Shown: positions 31,669 to 43,984 of the stretch, in pieces
How the letters are laid out: each line of letters opens with the position of its first letter
Position numbering within the stretch: position 1 is the first letter of the stretch
Source of the DNA: Lactuca virosa
Lineage: Eukaryota > Streptophyta > Magnoliopsida > Asterales > Asteraceae
Direction of reading: 5' to 3'
NCBI GenBank assembly: GCA_928212115.1
Contig: CAKMRJ010001112.1
Location: 402,714,256 to 402,778,255, forward strand
Length of the DNA stretch: 64,000 nt
Translations under genes and position numbers: made by a program
Notes under the pieces: generated by a model
Told to the model about the DNA's origin: nothing
The model's input: the letters and a program-made list of their open reading frames with translations, nothing else
Databases searched by the model: none

Positions 31669-32606
31669 TGTATGATCTAGTATGCTCAAGAATCAGATTA
31701 AAGTGATATTGCTAATTAACATATGATACTAATAGGTCACACTAACAACAACTTGATATAATTGATTATTTATTAGAAATTGATTTTAATAAATATTCAA
31801 TAAACTCTGATAATTAATTGGAAATTATTTATTTCATAGACATAATAATTTTCATTAGGTAGTAACATTACATAATTCATATGGTATGAATTAATAAGAC
31901 ATGCACATCATTTTGGACTAGATAAATTCTTTTGTCTTTTACCAAAAAGTTAAAGTTGATATTTTATAAACTTGGTTTATAAAATATAAAACTTATCTCT
32001 TCTATTTTGGAGATATGGACAAAAATTGACTTGGATAGTCAAGGCACGACTTTGAAGTTTGAATAATCAAAAGTAATGTGTAAACTATACAATCATGGGG
32101 GACATGTTGGTATAGTGACAAGAGAGCTTAAATGGTGAAGAACTTGTGTGTAAAAGAATCACTTTATGAGGCTTTCATTTGGATGTCTCTCTTGCATGCT
32201 AAAACCGTATGTGCTCTTGCACTTCTCATTCTATCTCACTTTTGGTTTATAACTTGAAAGATTACTTCCTTTCTTTTGCTCTTATGAATTTCATATTGGT
32301 TATGAACTTCAAGCTTAAGAGTCTTAAGAGTTTTATATAAAAGAACTAGCATTCTACATCAAAGTTGAGTCATTGTTGGTGTCTCTTAAGTTCATCATTC
32401 TTCATCAACTTCCAAGCCTCCCAAGAGGACCCAAAGAACTACAAAGGTTGTTATTTCTTCATCTCTTCTTTGGTTGGTGTTTATATTTTTCTACAACTTA
32501 CAATATGATCCTAGGTGGGTTTAACTTGTTTATGTTATTCAAAATTTTTAAGTCTTCAATTTCCTAAAAATCATGTTTTTGCTAGTTTTTGAATAAAAAC
32601 TCAACA
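31669..32606 (+). repeat. Cop7 5' LTR
   Basis: About 938 bp starting TGTATGATCTAG and ending AAAACTCAACA. Shared landmarks with the 3' copy include CACTAACAACTTGATATAATT and GGGGGACATGTTGGT. Confidence 0.88.
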
Positions 32607-32608
32607 AT

Positions 32609-32621
32609 TGGTATCAGCGCC
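32609..32621 (+). promoter_or_regulatory. Cop7 primer-binding site
   Basis: TGGTATCAGCGCC, two bases after the LTR end, a tRNA-Met-type site with one mismatch to the common TGGTATCAGAGC. Confidence 0.82.
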
Positions 32622-34300
32622 ACCTTACAAGTTTGGTTAGATTTTTTTATTTTTGGAAATCTTAGTTTTTGGAGAATATGGATAACTTGTTTTTGTATAA
32701 AAACAAGTTCATTGATATTTTCGATGACAACTTTATAATTGTTATATTTTTTATGTGAAAAAAAATTTCATCCATCTTTTGTCATTTAAAATTGTCTTAG
32801 AAAAACGAAGGTTGTTTATTGTGTATGTTGATATGTATGATGTGCATAAACTAGCTAATGACCATTGTGTTTGTTGTGTTGTTGTGTTTTGTTGTTTTTT
32901 TTTATAAAATGGTTGTAATAATTTATTTATTTATATGGTGTGTAATAAATTAAATATGTTAGTTTTCTTGGTTTATTTTTGTAAATAATAGATTAGTTGT
33001 TAGAAATAATTTATTTGTACAAAAATGTAACAAGAAATGAAGTTGGAGCCATTTTTTTTGAAGACTAAAGAGCAATTTTCGAGTTTAAGAGCATGCTGAA
33101 AGTTAGTGACAGTTTCTGAAAAGTATGACTAATGTTGTTTCTTAAGGACTGTTGGAATTTTAGCGTCAGTTGCTGAAATATTGCTTTAAAGAAACTTTTC
33201 CAAGCAAATGGTGTTTTCTCAAGTGGGAGCTTCTACAACATTACAAGAAGATTTTTTGGTCCCTTAAAATGTCCCTTTAGGAATGGACTTGACATTTTTT
33301 GTGTTGGCTCACAAAACATGTCATTAGTTGGTTGTGTTTATGCATATTTATTTTTATGCATGTTTGTGTTGTTTGTTTATGTAATTATTATGTGTGATTG
33401 TTAAATTAGTTTTTCACATGCTAAAATAATTTTTGGACAAAATAAACATTACATGGAATTTTGTTTCCAAAATTTATAATGTGGACATAAGATTTAACAA
33501 GTTATTGTCTTAAAATAAAACCTGGTTTTATAAAAACGTTAATAGCGTTAAATTTTGAAATACTCAAATATAAGTTTTAAAATGGTGATTTTTGTAACTT
33601 ATACAAACTCCAAATATATAAGTAATAAAATGAAGTTTTATTAAAGATATAAAAAGTTCAAATGCACTCAAACTTAATAGCGGTTATTAAAATTGAATCG
33701 TGTTAAAATTATATAAAAACTAGCTTTTTATATAGAACCTTTAAAAATGATTTTCTTTTGAAAATTGGTACCATGGTTTATTATATGCATGTGATAACCA
33801 TGATATCATATGTTTTTAAAACTAGAATTATAAAACATATAAAAGACCCTTTTACAAACCTCAAATCTATGCAATCCATTTTGAAGAACACTCGCACATC
33901 TCTTGTATGCACTAGTACGATAAAGGTCACCTAACCACTTAATGTTATCTTTTGATGGCCAGGGTGTCTTTGGGATTTTCTGTAACCAAGTTATAGTCCG
34001 ATTACACATGTTTTTGAAATTGGATGTTTTGATCGGAAATCTTTTGTGATAAAGGTTACCTAAGCAAGAGAGTTCTGAGGCATATATGGGATCAAACATG
34101 TCTAATTAAATTTGTTATTAGCGAACCTATAAATCTAGGAATTATATAGTAGGATATAACTGATAATCGATATCTACCGGGCTGAATTCAAATGGATGGG
34201 CTAAACGATACCTAAGCATTTATTAGTTTTGCAACTTGGATCCTAGACTTTGATAATTAATGTTTTTTGGAAGCTAAAAGGGTATTAATTATTAAAGAGT
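32622..34300 (+). other. Cop7 leader and decayed gag 5' part
   Basis: AT-rich DNA with no long frame on either strand. I see no motif I can name. Confidence 0.4.
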
Positions 34301-34319
34301 TTAAATATTGAAAATACTA

Positions 34320-34900
34320 AACAAATGTTGTTAAAATTTTGTAGTTAAATAATCCATTCTCATTACCATGAATTGTCGTTTTTATTTAATGACTTAATGA
34401 AACAATAACATTCACTAGATACAACTTCAATGAATGGGTTCATGTCTTAAATCTCGTGAGAGATATGAAATTGTATACACTTAAATGTCCTAGTTCTAAA
34501 CTATTTGCTTTGAGCAATACACCTGAACATGATACCTAGTAAAGGCATCCCTGTGATGCTAAATATGCTTCTAACATCAAATTGGGAATAGTTATTCCTG
34601 ACTTCCAGGAAGTATTGAATAATTTAGTTATATATCTGATGATATAACAAGTTAAGCAATATTCTAATAAATACAATGATATTTTTGTTTTAAAGTAGTT
34701 CAAACAATGGAATAATGCAAGGCTAAAAGAGTCACCTTATGTGATCTAAGAGGCCCATGCTTTATGGACTGAACACCTTTAAGCCCAAGAAATCCAATAA
34801 GGCCCACATAGATGGATCTTGTTTCTTTTGTGGAGAAACTGGACACTGGAAGAGGATCTACTCCTCTTATCTAGAAAGAAAGTCTGGAAGAGACTAGTAC
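34320..34900 (+). pseudogene. Cop7 gag remnant with mutated zinc knuckle
   Basis: A readable segment at 34820-34861 is CFFCGETGHWKRIY, a CCHC knuckle in which the last cysteine has become tyrosine. Upstream, around 34430-34720, broken frames hold gag-like sequence. Non-functional. Confidence 0.65.
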
Positions 34901-36674
34901 TTCAGGTATCTACACTTAGGTACTTGGTACTTAAATGTTAATCTAATATTTGTAAATGACTTGTAGATATTTACAAAAGAGTAACCAGCTGAGCACAATC
35001 AAGTTGAAACTACACTCTTGGAGTTTAGTTTATTAATTATGCTAGGAACATAATGTACTTGTAATATAAGACAATGTTTGTTTTGGAACAATGTATGTTC
35101 TAATTTAGCTTGTCTATATATTTGTCTCAGCCAATTTATGAATGTTTGACTATTTACTTAAATCATTTTTCATAACGATCAACTTCATATTCAGAAATGA
35201 TTAAAATTCTATTTATGAGACAAGATCTCTTAATAATAATTATAAATTAAATATCATTATTTTATAAATAACAAGTTCTATATGCAAAATACTTTTGACT
35301 TAACCTTGTTTTAATTCAAACTCATCTTTGACATTGTTATCTTTATTATATAAATGACATTCAAATATTCCAACTTCAAGAAAGGGATCCTTGAAGGAAA
35401 ATAATGTAGTTTATTTGACATATGTAAATCTTATTTATATATAAAAGATTACTAATGATATTTTCACTAAGTAGTAGAGAAAATAATTATTAAGAAACTA
35501 TACACTATGGTGTATGGCTTCCTTTCTAATAAATGTATAAGAATGAGCACAAGATACCAAATAAACTTTATTAATAACTATATCAGTTTCATTTATATTT
35601 TACATGGTAAAATATAATTATGAAATCTTTGTTTAAGTTTTCAAATATAAAGTTGATATACAAACTGGTAAAGACTATCTAAATCCTTAATGATAATAAA
35701 GGATGAATTAAATCTTACTTGATATGATTTACTTTCTAATTTGTAGAAATGTCCTCCTTTTATTTACTTGGGATAACACCTAGAACACTATCAATTGGAC
35801 CTTAAGTACAAACACCAAATAACTAGTAGATATAACATTTTCTTCATAAGATTTTTGTATGGAAAGGCTCCATCCATACCTTACTTAAATATTTTATGAA
35901 CTTAAAGCCTATATTGGACTGAAGCTTTTAAACCCAAAATCTGCTGCATACATATTTGTATAATACTCTAAATGTGGCTTATATTATTATATTCAAACCC
36001 AATTAGAATAAGTTCTCTTATTTCTTAAAAGCCGAGTTAGCAGAAACCAAGCTTCTAATGACAAAACAAGTGGGAGATATATGGAACTTGAAGCAGCTCA
36101 AGAACCATAACCTGATGTAGTTATAGTTGGCACTAGTTTTAACAAGGATTGTTAAATTTGAATAATAGCTATTCACAAACACAAATTGTTCGCATTAGTG
36201 GTAGAAATCATCTTTGACTTGAGAAATGTGGAATCTCTCATTGATAAGCTTTTATTGATGATTTATAGCAAATCCACCAAACACGAAGATGCTATGTTAG
36301 ATCTTGAATCTGATAAACGACTTAGAGTCATGAACATGAGATGTAATCCACAGATGATAATCAAGTATGGTCTTGATTGAAATTCCTCCCTATAGCAAGG
36401 CTAGAAGGAGTAAGTGATTCTTCTAGAAAGAATACATTACATGGATAACCATACACATTTAAAGCAAGACTTGTTATAAAAGGTTTTTCTCATGGTCATG
36501 TCATTGACTATGCTCCTTATCATACTCATGAAATTGACTATGATCAAACATTTTTCACAAGTAGCTATGATTAGATCAACAAGGATATTATTTACTATAA
36601 ATTCATATTCTTAATATGAGATATAGCAAATAGATTTCCAGAAATACTTCTTTTCTTAATAGACATCTACTAGA

Positions 36675-36735
<61 letters not shown>

Positions 36736-38700
36736 TTAGCTTGGAGGTTTTCTTAATCCATGTTATCTTAACAAAATGTATAAAGCTTCAGATCCACTTG
36801 CAAGTATATAAAACAAACATCTCAATGTTGTAGTCATCATTTTAATATGAAACCACAAGGTATGCTTTTATATCAAAATGAATAGAACATGTGTGTTTAC
36901 TAAGAACTAATGGGAGCATACTGAAATTCCTAATCTTGTATAATTGAGACCATGCCAGACTTTTTTACCTTCACTCGGAATGTGTTTCTAAAATGAAAGA
37001 CTTAGGAAGAACAAGATACATTCTTGGAATGTAAAATCTATAGGGATAGATAAAATGAATGTTAAAAGTTTTATATCCTTTTTGCATATATTGGCAATAT
37101 CTTGAAAGAGATCAAGATGCAAAATTTATTTGGAGGAACCTTGGTATTGTCACATGGCACTAAGTTTGAGCCAACCTCAAAAGAACCTAACTCATAGGAT
37201 TGAACTAGTTGAAATGATTTATATTCACTTTTCTTGGAAAATGAATCCATCATTTATGCCATAATATGCATAAGACTTGGTATATGATCATGCTATGAGC
37301 ATATCATAATATACCAATTAAATACATGGTTAAATCACCAGATGACCATAGGAACATTCTAAGAGAACTTTAGAAGAACTAGGAGAATGTATATGAGACA
37401 ATTAGTTTAGAATAAAATCTTCATGTAAAGAGCTACATAAGATTCTAATTTCTAAACAAATATAAATAATTATGAATTATAATTGGATTATGACTTCATT
37501 ATGGGATGAAGAAAAAGTTTAGTTGGAATGAGGTCCAAGCAAAACAAAATGACACAATCTACTACAAAATAAGAATACACTAATTTTGAAGTTGAAATCT
37601 AATATGATTGGATGAATGAGTTTATTGAAAAACTATTTTGATTTTTACCATTCAAGGATCACATAGAAATCTTTGTGACTTCGAGAGTATACTTATTCGA
37701 GCTAAGATATTCTATGTCATGAAAGAACACCAATCCTATACTCGAAGATATTTAACTATACCTAGAGTAAAGTCAAATATGGAGATGATAGTATTCGCAA
37801 AATTCACACAAATGAAGCTTAGTCGAACCCATTAATAAAACCATTCTTCTAAGCTAAGTATGAATGGTTACACTTCAGCTATAAGACTTTATTATTCTAG
37901 AAATGAGATTTTTATTTGGATTTAGTATTTGGATATTGGAACATTGTGACAACAACTAATATATAATGTGTTGATATATTGCGATATGATCAAAACATCA
38001 ATACTTGCTGTGTTCTATATTAACATGTTTAATCCATGAATAGTCTTATTATTCTAAAAGTTCATAGTTGGTTGTAATTGTGGGAGAAATTATGAAATAA
38101 GACTAATCTGAATTGGATTGGTTGACTTTCACTGGATGAAGGTATGCGATGGGTTGTAACCAAGTTTCATAGGTACTTGTCAGAGAATTATTATCGAGCT
38201 GACCCATATTAGGATCATCTCATGGATCGCTATCATGAATGATAATTGATTAAAAGGTACTATCTTTGTATCCTTACCACATGAGATACATAGTGGGACT
38301 TAAGTGTAGGGAGTACTATGCTTAGATATGGTCACACGCTGGTCCTTAACCAGACAGTTACAAAAGCCATTTTTAGGTATGGTATGAACTATGCAAGAGG
38401 CTTATGTAGTCAAGATGAGATTTGTTCCTCTTATGTGTTGAGAGTTAGACATATAAGGCGCCTTACGGAAATTTGAACACCTAATGAGATTGATCGCGAT
38501 CCGTATCTCATGTTTAACACGATGTCTGTGATAAAGGGATAACTGATAAACTTACCTTATACACCAATTGTAGCTTGGAGCTTTTTAGGAATTGGGTGTT
38601 GATAGAATGGCACAAAGTCGTATGTTGATAGGGGCACTGAAATGTTCCTAGACGTTCATCATTGTTTATATCAGTCTAATACGAGTCTTGCGCAAGTGGG
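34901..38700 (+). pseudogene. Cop7 decayed pol
   Basis: Copia reverse-transcriptase traces in the right order and orientation. KARLVIKGFS (36461-36490) corresponds to the KARLVAKG block, and MKDLGRTRYILGM (36992-37030) to the block after the catalytic YVDD. The YVDD itself and the integrase triad are not recoverable by eye. A long AT microsatellite (36677-36733) has expanded inside the reverse-transcriptase region. RNase H and C-terminal traces are likely between 37300 and 37860 but are too decayed to claim firmly. Confidence 0.6.
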
Positions 38701-38704
38701 AGAT

Positions 38705-39623
38705 TGAAAGATCTAGTCTGCTAAAGAATCAAATTAAAGTGATATTTCTAATTAATATTATGATACTAATGGGTCACACTAACAACTTGATATAATTGAT
38801 TATTTATTAGAAATTGATTTTAATAAATATTCAATAAACTCTTATAATTAATTGGAAATTATTTATTTCAAGGAAATAATAATTTTCATTAGGTAGTAAC
38901 ATTACATAATTCATATGGTATGAATCAATAAGTCATGCACAACATTTTGGACTAGATAAATTCTTTTGTCTTTTACAAAAAAGTTGACGTTTATCTTTTA
39001 TAAACTTGGTTTATAAAATATAAAACTTATTTTTTTTGGAGATATGGCCGGAAATTGACTTGGATAGTCAAGGCATGGCTTTCAAGTTTAAATAATCAAA
39101 AGTAATGTCTAAACCATACAAGCATGGGGGACATGTTGGTCTAGTGATAAGGTAGCTTAAATGGTTAACAACTTGTGTGTAAAAGAATCACTTTATGAGG
39201 CTTTCGTTTGGATGTCTCTCTTGTATGCTAAAACCGTAAGTACTCTTGCACTTCTCATTCTCTCTCACTTTTGGTTTATCACTTGAAGATTACTTCCTTT
39301 CTTTTGCTCTCTTGAAGTTCATATTGTTTATGAACTTCAAGCTTAAGAGTCTTAAGTGTTTTATACAAAAGAACTAGCATTCTACATCAATTTGAGTCAT
39401 TGTTGGTGTCTTTTAAGTTCATCATTCTTCATCAACTTCTAAGCCTCCCAAGAGGACCCAAAGAACTACAAAGGTTGTTATTTCTTCATCTCTTCTTTGG
39501 TTGGTGTTTAAATTGTTCTACATCTTGTAAGATGATCATTGGTGGGTTTAACTTGTTTATGTTATTCAATATTTATAAGTCTTCCGTTTCCTAAAAATCA
39601 TGTTTTTGAATAAAAACCCAACA
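38705..39623 (+). repeat. Cop7 3' LTR
   Basis: About 919 bp starting TGAAAGATCTAG directly after the purine tract AAGTGGGAGAT and ending AAACCCAACA. Confidence 0.88.
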
Positions 39624-40260
39624 CCCCGTGTGTTAATTTTGACTAAAATACCCCTATTTGTGACTTAATGCCTATTTTTGTGAAGTTATGTGTATGGCCG
39701 TGCCTTAATTTCTATTCAACCCTTACAACTCGTATACATCATGGCCAAAGCAAGGTATTGACCAAAATACCCTAGTATGTTATTTATTATTATTATTTTT
39801 TTACTATTTTAGTAATAAATGCTAAAATTTTTTTGTAATGGTGTTACTACATCATTTAAAGTGTGTGTATGGAAATTATCTTAGGGTGTATCCATTTTTT
39901 TACAAGTCATGTTTTGACATGTTTATCCAAAATAAGATTGAGAAAGAGTTGGAGAAAGCAAAATTAGAAGTTGCATAATTATTAGGTCTTCTTAGAGTGT
40001 ATCTAAATTCCAATCGCCACCATCGATCTAAGTCGACTTCGATCCAGATCAGGGTCACCAAGGGTTGTTAGTTCTACACGAATATGTAACCCATATTAGC
40101 AATGTATTATTTTTGTTTATCATTTGAATGATTACTTGTATGGAATATTATAATTTGTGCAATGTATTTTATTTTCTGTGTATGATATTTTATTTTATAA
40201 TATGATACATTAAATGTGTGATGTTATTTGAAAATTAGTAAATCTATATATTTTTTTTAA
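39624..40260. other. CACTA interior, right arm
   Basis: Includes a second copy of the pre-insertion segment GACTTAATGCCTATTT ... CCAAAATACCC (compare 31595-31667 with 39660-39772), so this piece was tandemly duplicated before Cop7 landed. The stretch 39970-40110 is more GC-rich and may be the 3' end of a captured gene, but no protein is recognised. Confidence 0.45.
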
Positions 40261-40264
40261 AACA

Positions 40265-40492
40265 TTTAAATTATGACACATAAAAATGTGTCATCTTTCT
40301 TTATGACATGGGATTTAATGATACACATTGCGTGTCGTAAATGCATGTAATAAATGTGCATCGTAAGGTAACGACACGTAAATGTGTGTCGTCTTCCTTC
40401 ATGAGAGGGGCTTCCTTGACACGCATTTGTGTGTCATCTGACCCTTTTATGACACGCAATGTGTGTCATTAAAGGCTATTTTTCTAGTAGTG
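40265..40492. repeat. CACTA right subterminal and terminal repeats
   Basis: At least five palindrome-like units such as GACACGCAATGTGTGTC (for example 40275-40296, 40365-40388, 40419-40440, 40451-40470), then the terminal repeat ending TTCTAGTAGTG. Confidence 0.85.
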
Positions 40493-40495
40493 AAT

Positions 40496-40871
40496 AATAT
40501 AATGACATGCATTAGAAGACTATTTACTTATGAACATTATTTAAGAGATTGAGCATAACATAAAATAATTTATCGAAACTTTTGATACCTTTCATAATGT
40601 ATCATAATATAGATAAACCTCATTTCTAAATAATGTTATATAAATCAATAGAAACAAATGATTCAAGAAAAAGCTTCCAAAACCTTTTTTTTACAAAAAA
40701 CAAAATTATGAATGAATGAAATGATGAAATGATCAAAATATCAACAGACACATATGCATGTTATAAAGAATAAAAAGTAATAAAAATACTACTCATTGAT
40801 TCATTTGTTTTTTATTAGTCTTATCTTGATTACCAATCAAGCCCTTATCTAAATCACAATCAGGAACCTTG
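40496..40871. other. Spacer between CACTA and Cop8
   Basis: AT-rich unique-looking DNA. No gene seen. Confidence 0.5.
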
Positions 40872-41000
40872 TGTAAGGACACTTAGAATATGATAATGCA
40901 AAACCTTCACATTGACACTCTCATCAGCACCAACATCTCTAACTAGCGCTGATGTGAAGTCAAGTTTAGAATGTCGTGTTAAAACTTCATAAATGTAATC

Positions 41001-41085
<85 letters not shown>

Positions 41086-41358
41086 TACATAGTTAGTTAA
41101 CAGATCTGATATCTTAGGGATATCGGATATATTCTATTGTTTATATAGATTAAGTGATATCGCTGGCTTGTAGGGATTCACATGTGTTTACTTTTCAGTA
41201 TATACTAGGGTTTGTATCATTAGTTGATAATCGAAGCCTAGAAAGCTTTGTGCTTGTTCTCTTAGTGAGAACCTTTTCTTAGTGAAAAACCTTTGTGATA
41301 CATCTTGTGTTCTTTCAATACTTTCATTGTTAATCATCATAGATCAAGGGAACCTACA
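40872..41358 (+). repeat. Cop8 5' LTR with expanded AT microsatellite
   Basis: Starts TGTAAGGACACTTA and ends GGGAACCTACA. It contains an uninterrupted AT run of about 80 bp (41004-41083). The 3' LTR has only about 10 bp of AT at this place, so the run grew after insertion. Confidence 0.88.
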
Positions 41359-41360
41359 AC

Positions 41361-41375
41361 TGGTATCAGAGTAGG
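41361..41375 (+). promoter_or_regulatory. Cop8 primer-binding site
   Basis: TGGTATCAGAGTAGG two bases after the LTR end. Confidence 0.85.
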
Positions 41376-41394
41376 TTATCTTGTTTGATTAACA

Positions 41395-42084
41395 ATGTCT
41401 GCTCCTTCCTCATCAAACCATTCAAAAACCACTTCTAGTGATAAAATACCTCAATTTGATGAAAAGAATTTCACAATATGGAAGTCCAAAGAAATGATGG
41501 TTCTCGAAACCATGGACTACTCCATGTTGAGCATCATCAATGATGGTTCTCATGTTCCTATGTATCAACCTATCACAAAGTATGTTAAAGAAGGTGACAT
41601 GTTTGAAAAACCTGTCCATGAGTTCGATGATGAAGACAAGCGTCTTGTTGCTCTTGATGTGAGGGCTCATGCTGCTATAAGGAACACTCTTCCTTATGAT
41701 ATCTATCATTTTGTCAAAAACTACAGATCTGCCAAAGAGATGATGCAAACGCCGACTGTCGCATATAAAGGTACCGATGAAGTAAAAGTTGTTAATAAAC
41801 ATATTTTAAATAGACGATATGAGCACTTCTTTCAACAGAAGAATGAAACCCTCACCCATTTCTTCAATCTTTTTAATTTCTTGGTAAACGATATGCGTCG
41901 ATTAAATATGAACAATACTAGAAAATCTCTCTTGCTTAAGTTTCTTGATTTACTGAATGATAGTTGGGAGCATAATGTTGATGTTTTGAAGAATGAAAAG
42001 ATTGCAACCATGGATTTAGCCTCTCTATTTGGTAATCTTCGTAATCATGAAGAAACAAAGATATTGCGGAAGGAAATCATGTGA
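41395..42084 (+). CDS. Cop8 gag, N-terminal frame
   Basis: 229 codons starting MSAPSSSNHSKTTS soon after the primer site. FDEKNFTIWKSKEMMVLE (residues 16-34) and RRYEHFFQQKNETLTHFFNL (about 142-161) are typical of Copia gag domains (DUF4219/UBN2). Gag forms the particle. The frame stops at a TGA (42082); downstream the same gene continues in decayed form with a knuckle (about 42310-42355) in which two cysteines are lost, one to tyrosine and one to a stop. This is therefore a truncated gag. Confidence 0.8.
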   Translation: MSAPSSSNHSKTTSSDKIPQFDEKNFTIWKSKEMMVLETMDYSMLSIINDGSHVPMYQPITKYVKEGDMFEKPVHEFDDEDKRLVALDVRAHAAIRNTLPYDIYHFVKNYRSAKEMMQTPTVAYKGTDEVKVVNKHILNRRYEHFFQQKNETLTHFFNLFNFLVNDMRRLNMNNTRKSLLLKFLDLLNDSWEHNVDVLKNEKIATMDLASLFGNLRNHEETKILRKEIM

Positions 42085-42684
42085 GATACTCATAGGGACA
42101 AATCTGTAGCTTTGTATTCCAAGAAGTCTCAAGAAAGTGACAGTGACTTCTCTGACGAATCAGAAGGTGAAGCCCTGATTATTAAACACTATATTAGCAT
42201 GAATGACCAGAAACCACCTGGGTTTAGAAAGTTTCAATCTAAGACTGGCTCATCAACGTCCAAATATTTTGACGCTTAAATGAAGACTGATGCTGAGAAA
42301 AAAGGTTTCAAGTGTTTCAATTATGGAGGTGCTGACCACTTTTCCAGAGATTGAAAATCAAAGAAAGTTGCCACTGATGAAGATTATGAAGCAAAATACA
42401 AAAAGATGTTGGCCTCTCTAAAAAGGTAGAACATCGATGTCAAAGTTCTGATTGCTGAAGCTGAAAATTAGGTATCTGAAGAAGAATATTCTGATGAAGA
42501 TAAAGGTAAGGATAAGTGTTTGATGGCTCGCACTAAAGGTCCAATTGTTGATAAAGAAAGCGTCTCTAGCTCCTTTAAAGACGATCTTGCAAAAGCTGCG
42601 AAGGACTCAAAACATCTTGACTGAGATTCATCGTCTTTGTATTAGGTAAACAAGTTCATTAGTTATTATGATAACGAAAAAAAC
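42085..42684 (+). pseudogene. Cop8 gag, decayed middle part
   Basis: Continuation of the gag gene with scattered stop codons. The mutated knuckle reads KGFKCFNYGGADHFSRD then a stop where cysteine is expected. Acidic and lysine-rich stretches follow. Confidence 0.6.
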
Positions 42685-43521
42685 ATGATGTTTGATTACT
42701 TGTGCCATCATCTCTCTAAGTTTAATCAAGAAAAACACTTACTGAGGGTTGAAATTGACACACTTGTGAACAACTTGTCTTACATTAAAAAATCTCTTTC
42801 TTTAACGAAATCTAAGGTCACTAACTTATCTCTTACAAACACTGATCTTCACTCAAAAATAGATCAAGCTGAAGCATATTCTAATAAGCTTCAAGGTATA
42901 ATAAATACCTGGGCTCATTTTCATCAAAATCTCAATAAAATAATAGATTCTCAGATTCCTGATGAGTGTGAAAAAAAAATCCTTGGTGGAGATATTGATG
43001 AAGCTTATAATATTTTTAAACACTATACTACTAACTCTGAAAGTATTATTGTGTGTACTACTCGTCTAACTACATTAGATCCTACCATCTGTAACCCCAT
43101 CCTGGACATTCCCTCTCCTGCCACTGAAATGTATCTTAAATTTCCCATATCCAATGGAGAGTATCACTCCACACATAAGATACTCAGTGAGTCACCAGAA
43201 TGGACTGCTAGTAGTTATGACACTGAGTTTTCCTACTCCCTTGACACTGATGAACCTTTGTGCAAATCAGTGTCACATGCTTCCTCCTCATATTCCTGTC
43301 ACTCTGACAAGTCTTTTATCTCAAAAACCTGTTCTAAAATTCATGATTTTTACAAAAAGGTCACGTCTCATTGGAAACCCAATTGTTTGAAAAATAGAAA
43401 TAAAAAACATGGGATGAGGATATGTTATCGTTGTGGAGACACTTCTCATAAGATCAATGAATGTACTTTTGATGAAAATTCCAAGAGAATTGACAATATT
43501 TGTTTGAGAAAGGAGAAATAG
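42685..43521 (+). CDS. Cop8 gag-like C-terminal frame: coiled coil plus CCHC knuckle
   Basis: 278 codons. Residues 1-100 are heptad-like and predicted coiled coil (KFNQEKHLLRVEIDTLVNNL, then Ser/Thr/Lys-rich heptads). The middle is Ser-rich and acidic. Residues about 240-260 hold CYRCGDTSHKINEC, a CCHC zinc knuckle. This likely is the C-terminal part of the same extended gag, as in Copia families with a second knuckle; the first ATG here is probably not the natural start. It continues (after a stop at 43519) towards the protease. Confidence 0.65.
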   Translation: MMFDYLCHHLSKFNQEKHLLRVEIDTLVNNLSYIKKSLSLTKSKVTNLSLTNTDLHSKIDQAEAYSNKLQGIINTWAHFHQNLNKIIDSQIPDECEKKILGGDIDEAYNIFKHYTTNSESIIVCTTRLTTLDPTICNPILDIPSPATEMYLKFPISNGEYHSTHKILSESPEWTASSYDTEFSYSLDTDEPLCKSVSHASSSYSCHSDKSFISKTCSKIHDFYKKVTSHWKPNCLKNRNKKHGMRICYRCGDTSHKINECTFDENSKRIDNICLRKEK

Positions 43522-43984
43522 TTCAAAAAGGATAATTCTGTAAACTGTCTTCCTTCTTCATGTTATAAAATCTTTAATAAACCTATTGAAAAATGGGTTA
43601 GTATGTGCTAATTTGTTTCTTAGCTTTACATGGTCAAGAGCACGCTTGGTATCTAGATAGTGGCTGCTCAAGGCATATGACATGATGCAAATATCTCCTG
43701 AATGATTTTGTTGAAAAGGATGACCATTTGGTGATGTTTGGATACAATCACAAACGAAGGACTATGAGATTTGGATCATTCAGTGCAAGTATATGGATTT
43801 CAAGAATGTTTCTTATGTCTCAGGCCTGAGATACAACCTCATTTCCACCATTCAACTTTTTGACACTGGTTATAAGGTTTTCTTCAGCAAACAGGAAGGA
43901 AATATTGTGGATTCAAGGAACTCTATCTTGCTCAATACTATAAGGAAGAATAACATTTATGTGTTTAATATCGTTTCTATTTGA
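43522..43984 (+). pseudogene. Cop8 protease and GAG-pre-integrase remnant
   Basis: WYLDSGCSRHMT (about 43647-43682) is the aspartic-protease active-site block (DSG). A stop and a frameshift follow, and then a frame from 43793 with YVSGLRYNLISTIQLFDTGY and VFFSKQEGNIVDS, the usual sequence between protease and integrase. The frame ends at 43982 and integrase does not follow. Confidence 0.75.

Larger units (their letters stand above)
31669..39623 (+). mobile_element. Cop7: decayed Copia element nested in the CACTA
   Basis: LTRs at 31669-32606 and 38705-39623, a primer site at 32609 and a purine tract before 38705. The flanks share CCCC (upstream ACCCC, downstream (A)CCCC), a probable 4-5-bp duplication. 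The 6-kb interior has gag zinc-knuckle and pol traces in Copia order but no long frame. LTRs differ by many substitutions and small indels, so it is much older than Cop6. The CACTA must have been in place before it. Confidence 0.88.
29432..40492. mobile_element. CACTA (En/Spm-type) DNA transposon with captured gene exons
   Basis: Left end CACTACTAGAATATAGGC and right end, on the other strand, CACTACTAGAAAAATAGCC form imperfect terminal inverted repeats of about 30 bp. A 3-bp duplication AAT flanks them (29429-29431 and 40493-40495), as expected for this superfamily. Subterminal regions are full of short direct and inverted copies of a GACACGCAATGTGTGTC-like motif, the usual transposase-binding zone. 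Without the Cop7 insertion the element is about 3.1 kb. I see no transposase (TNP2/TNPD-like) frame, so it is non-autonomous. The interior holds splice-site-bounded exon-like pieces, including DHHC acyltransferase exons. Confidence 0.9.

Noticed and set aside
40860..41090. Minus-strand frame made of Ile-Tyr repeats
   Set aside because: It is translation of the AT microsatellite in the Cop8 LTR.
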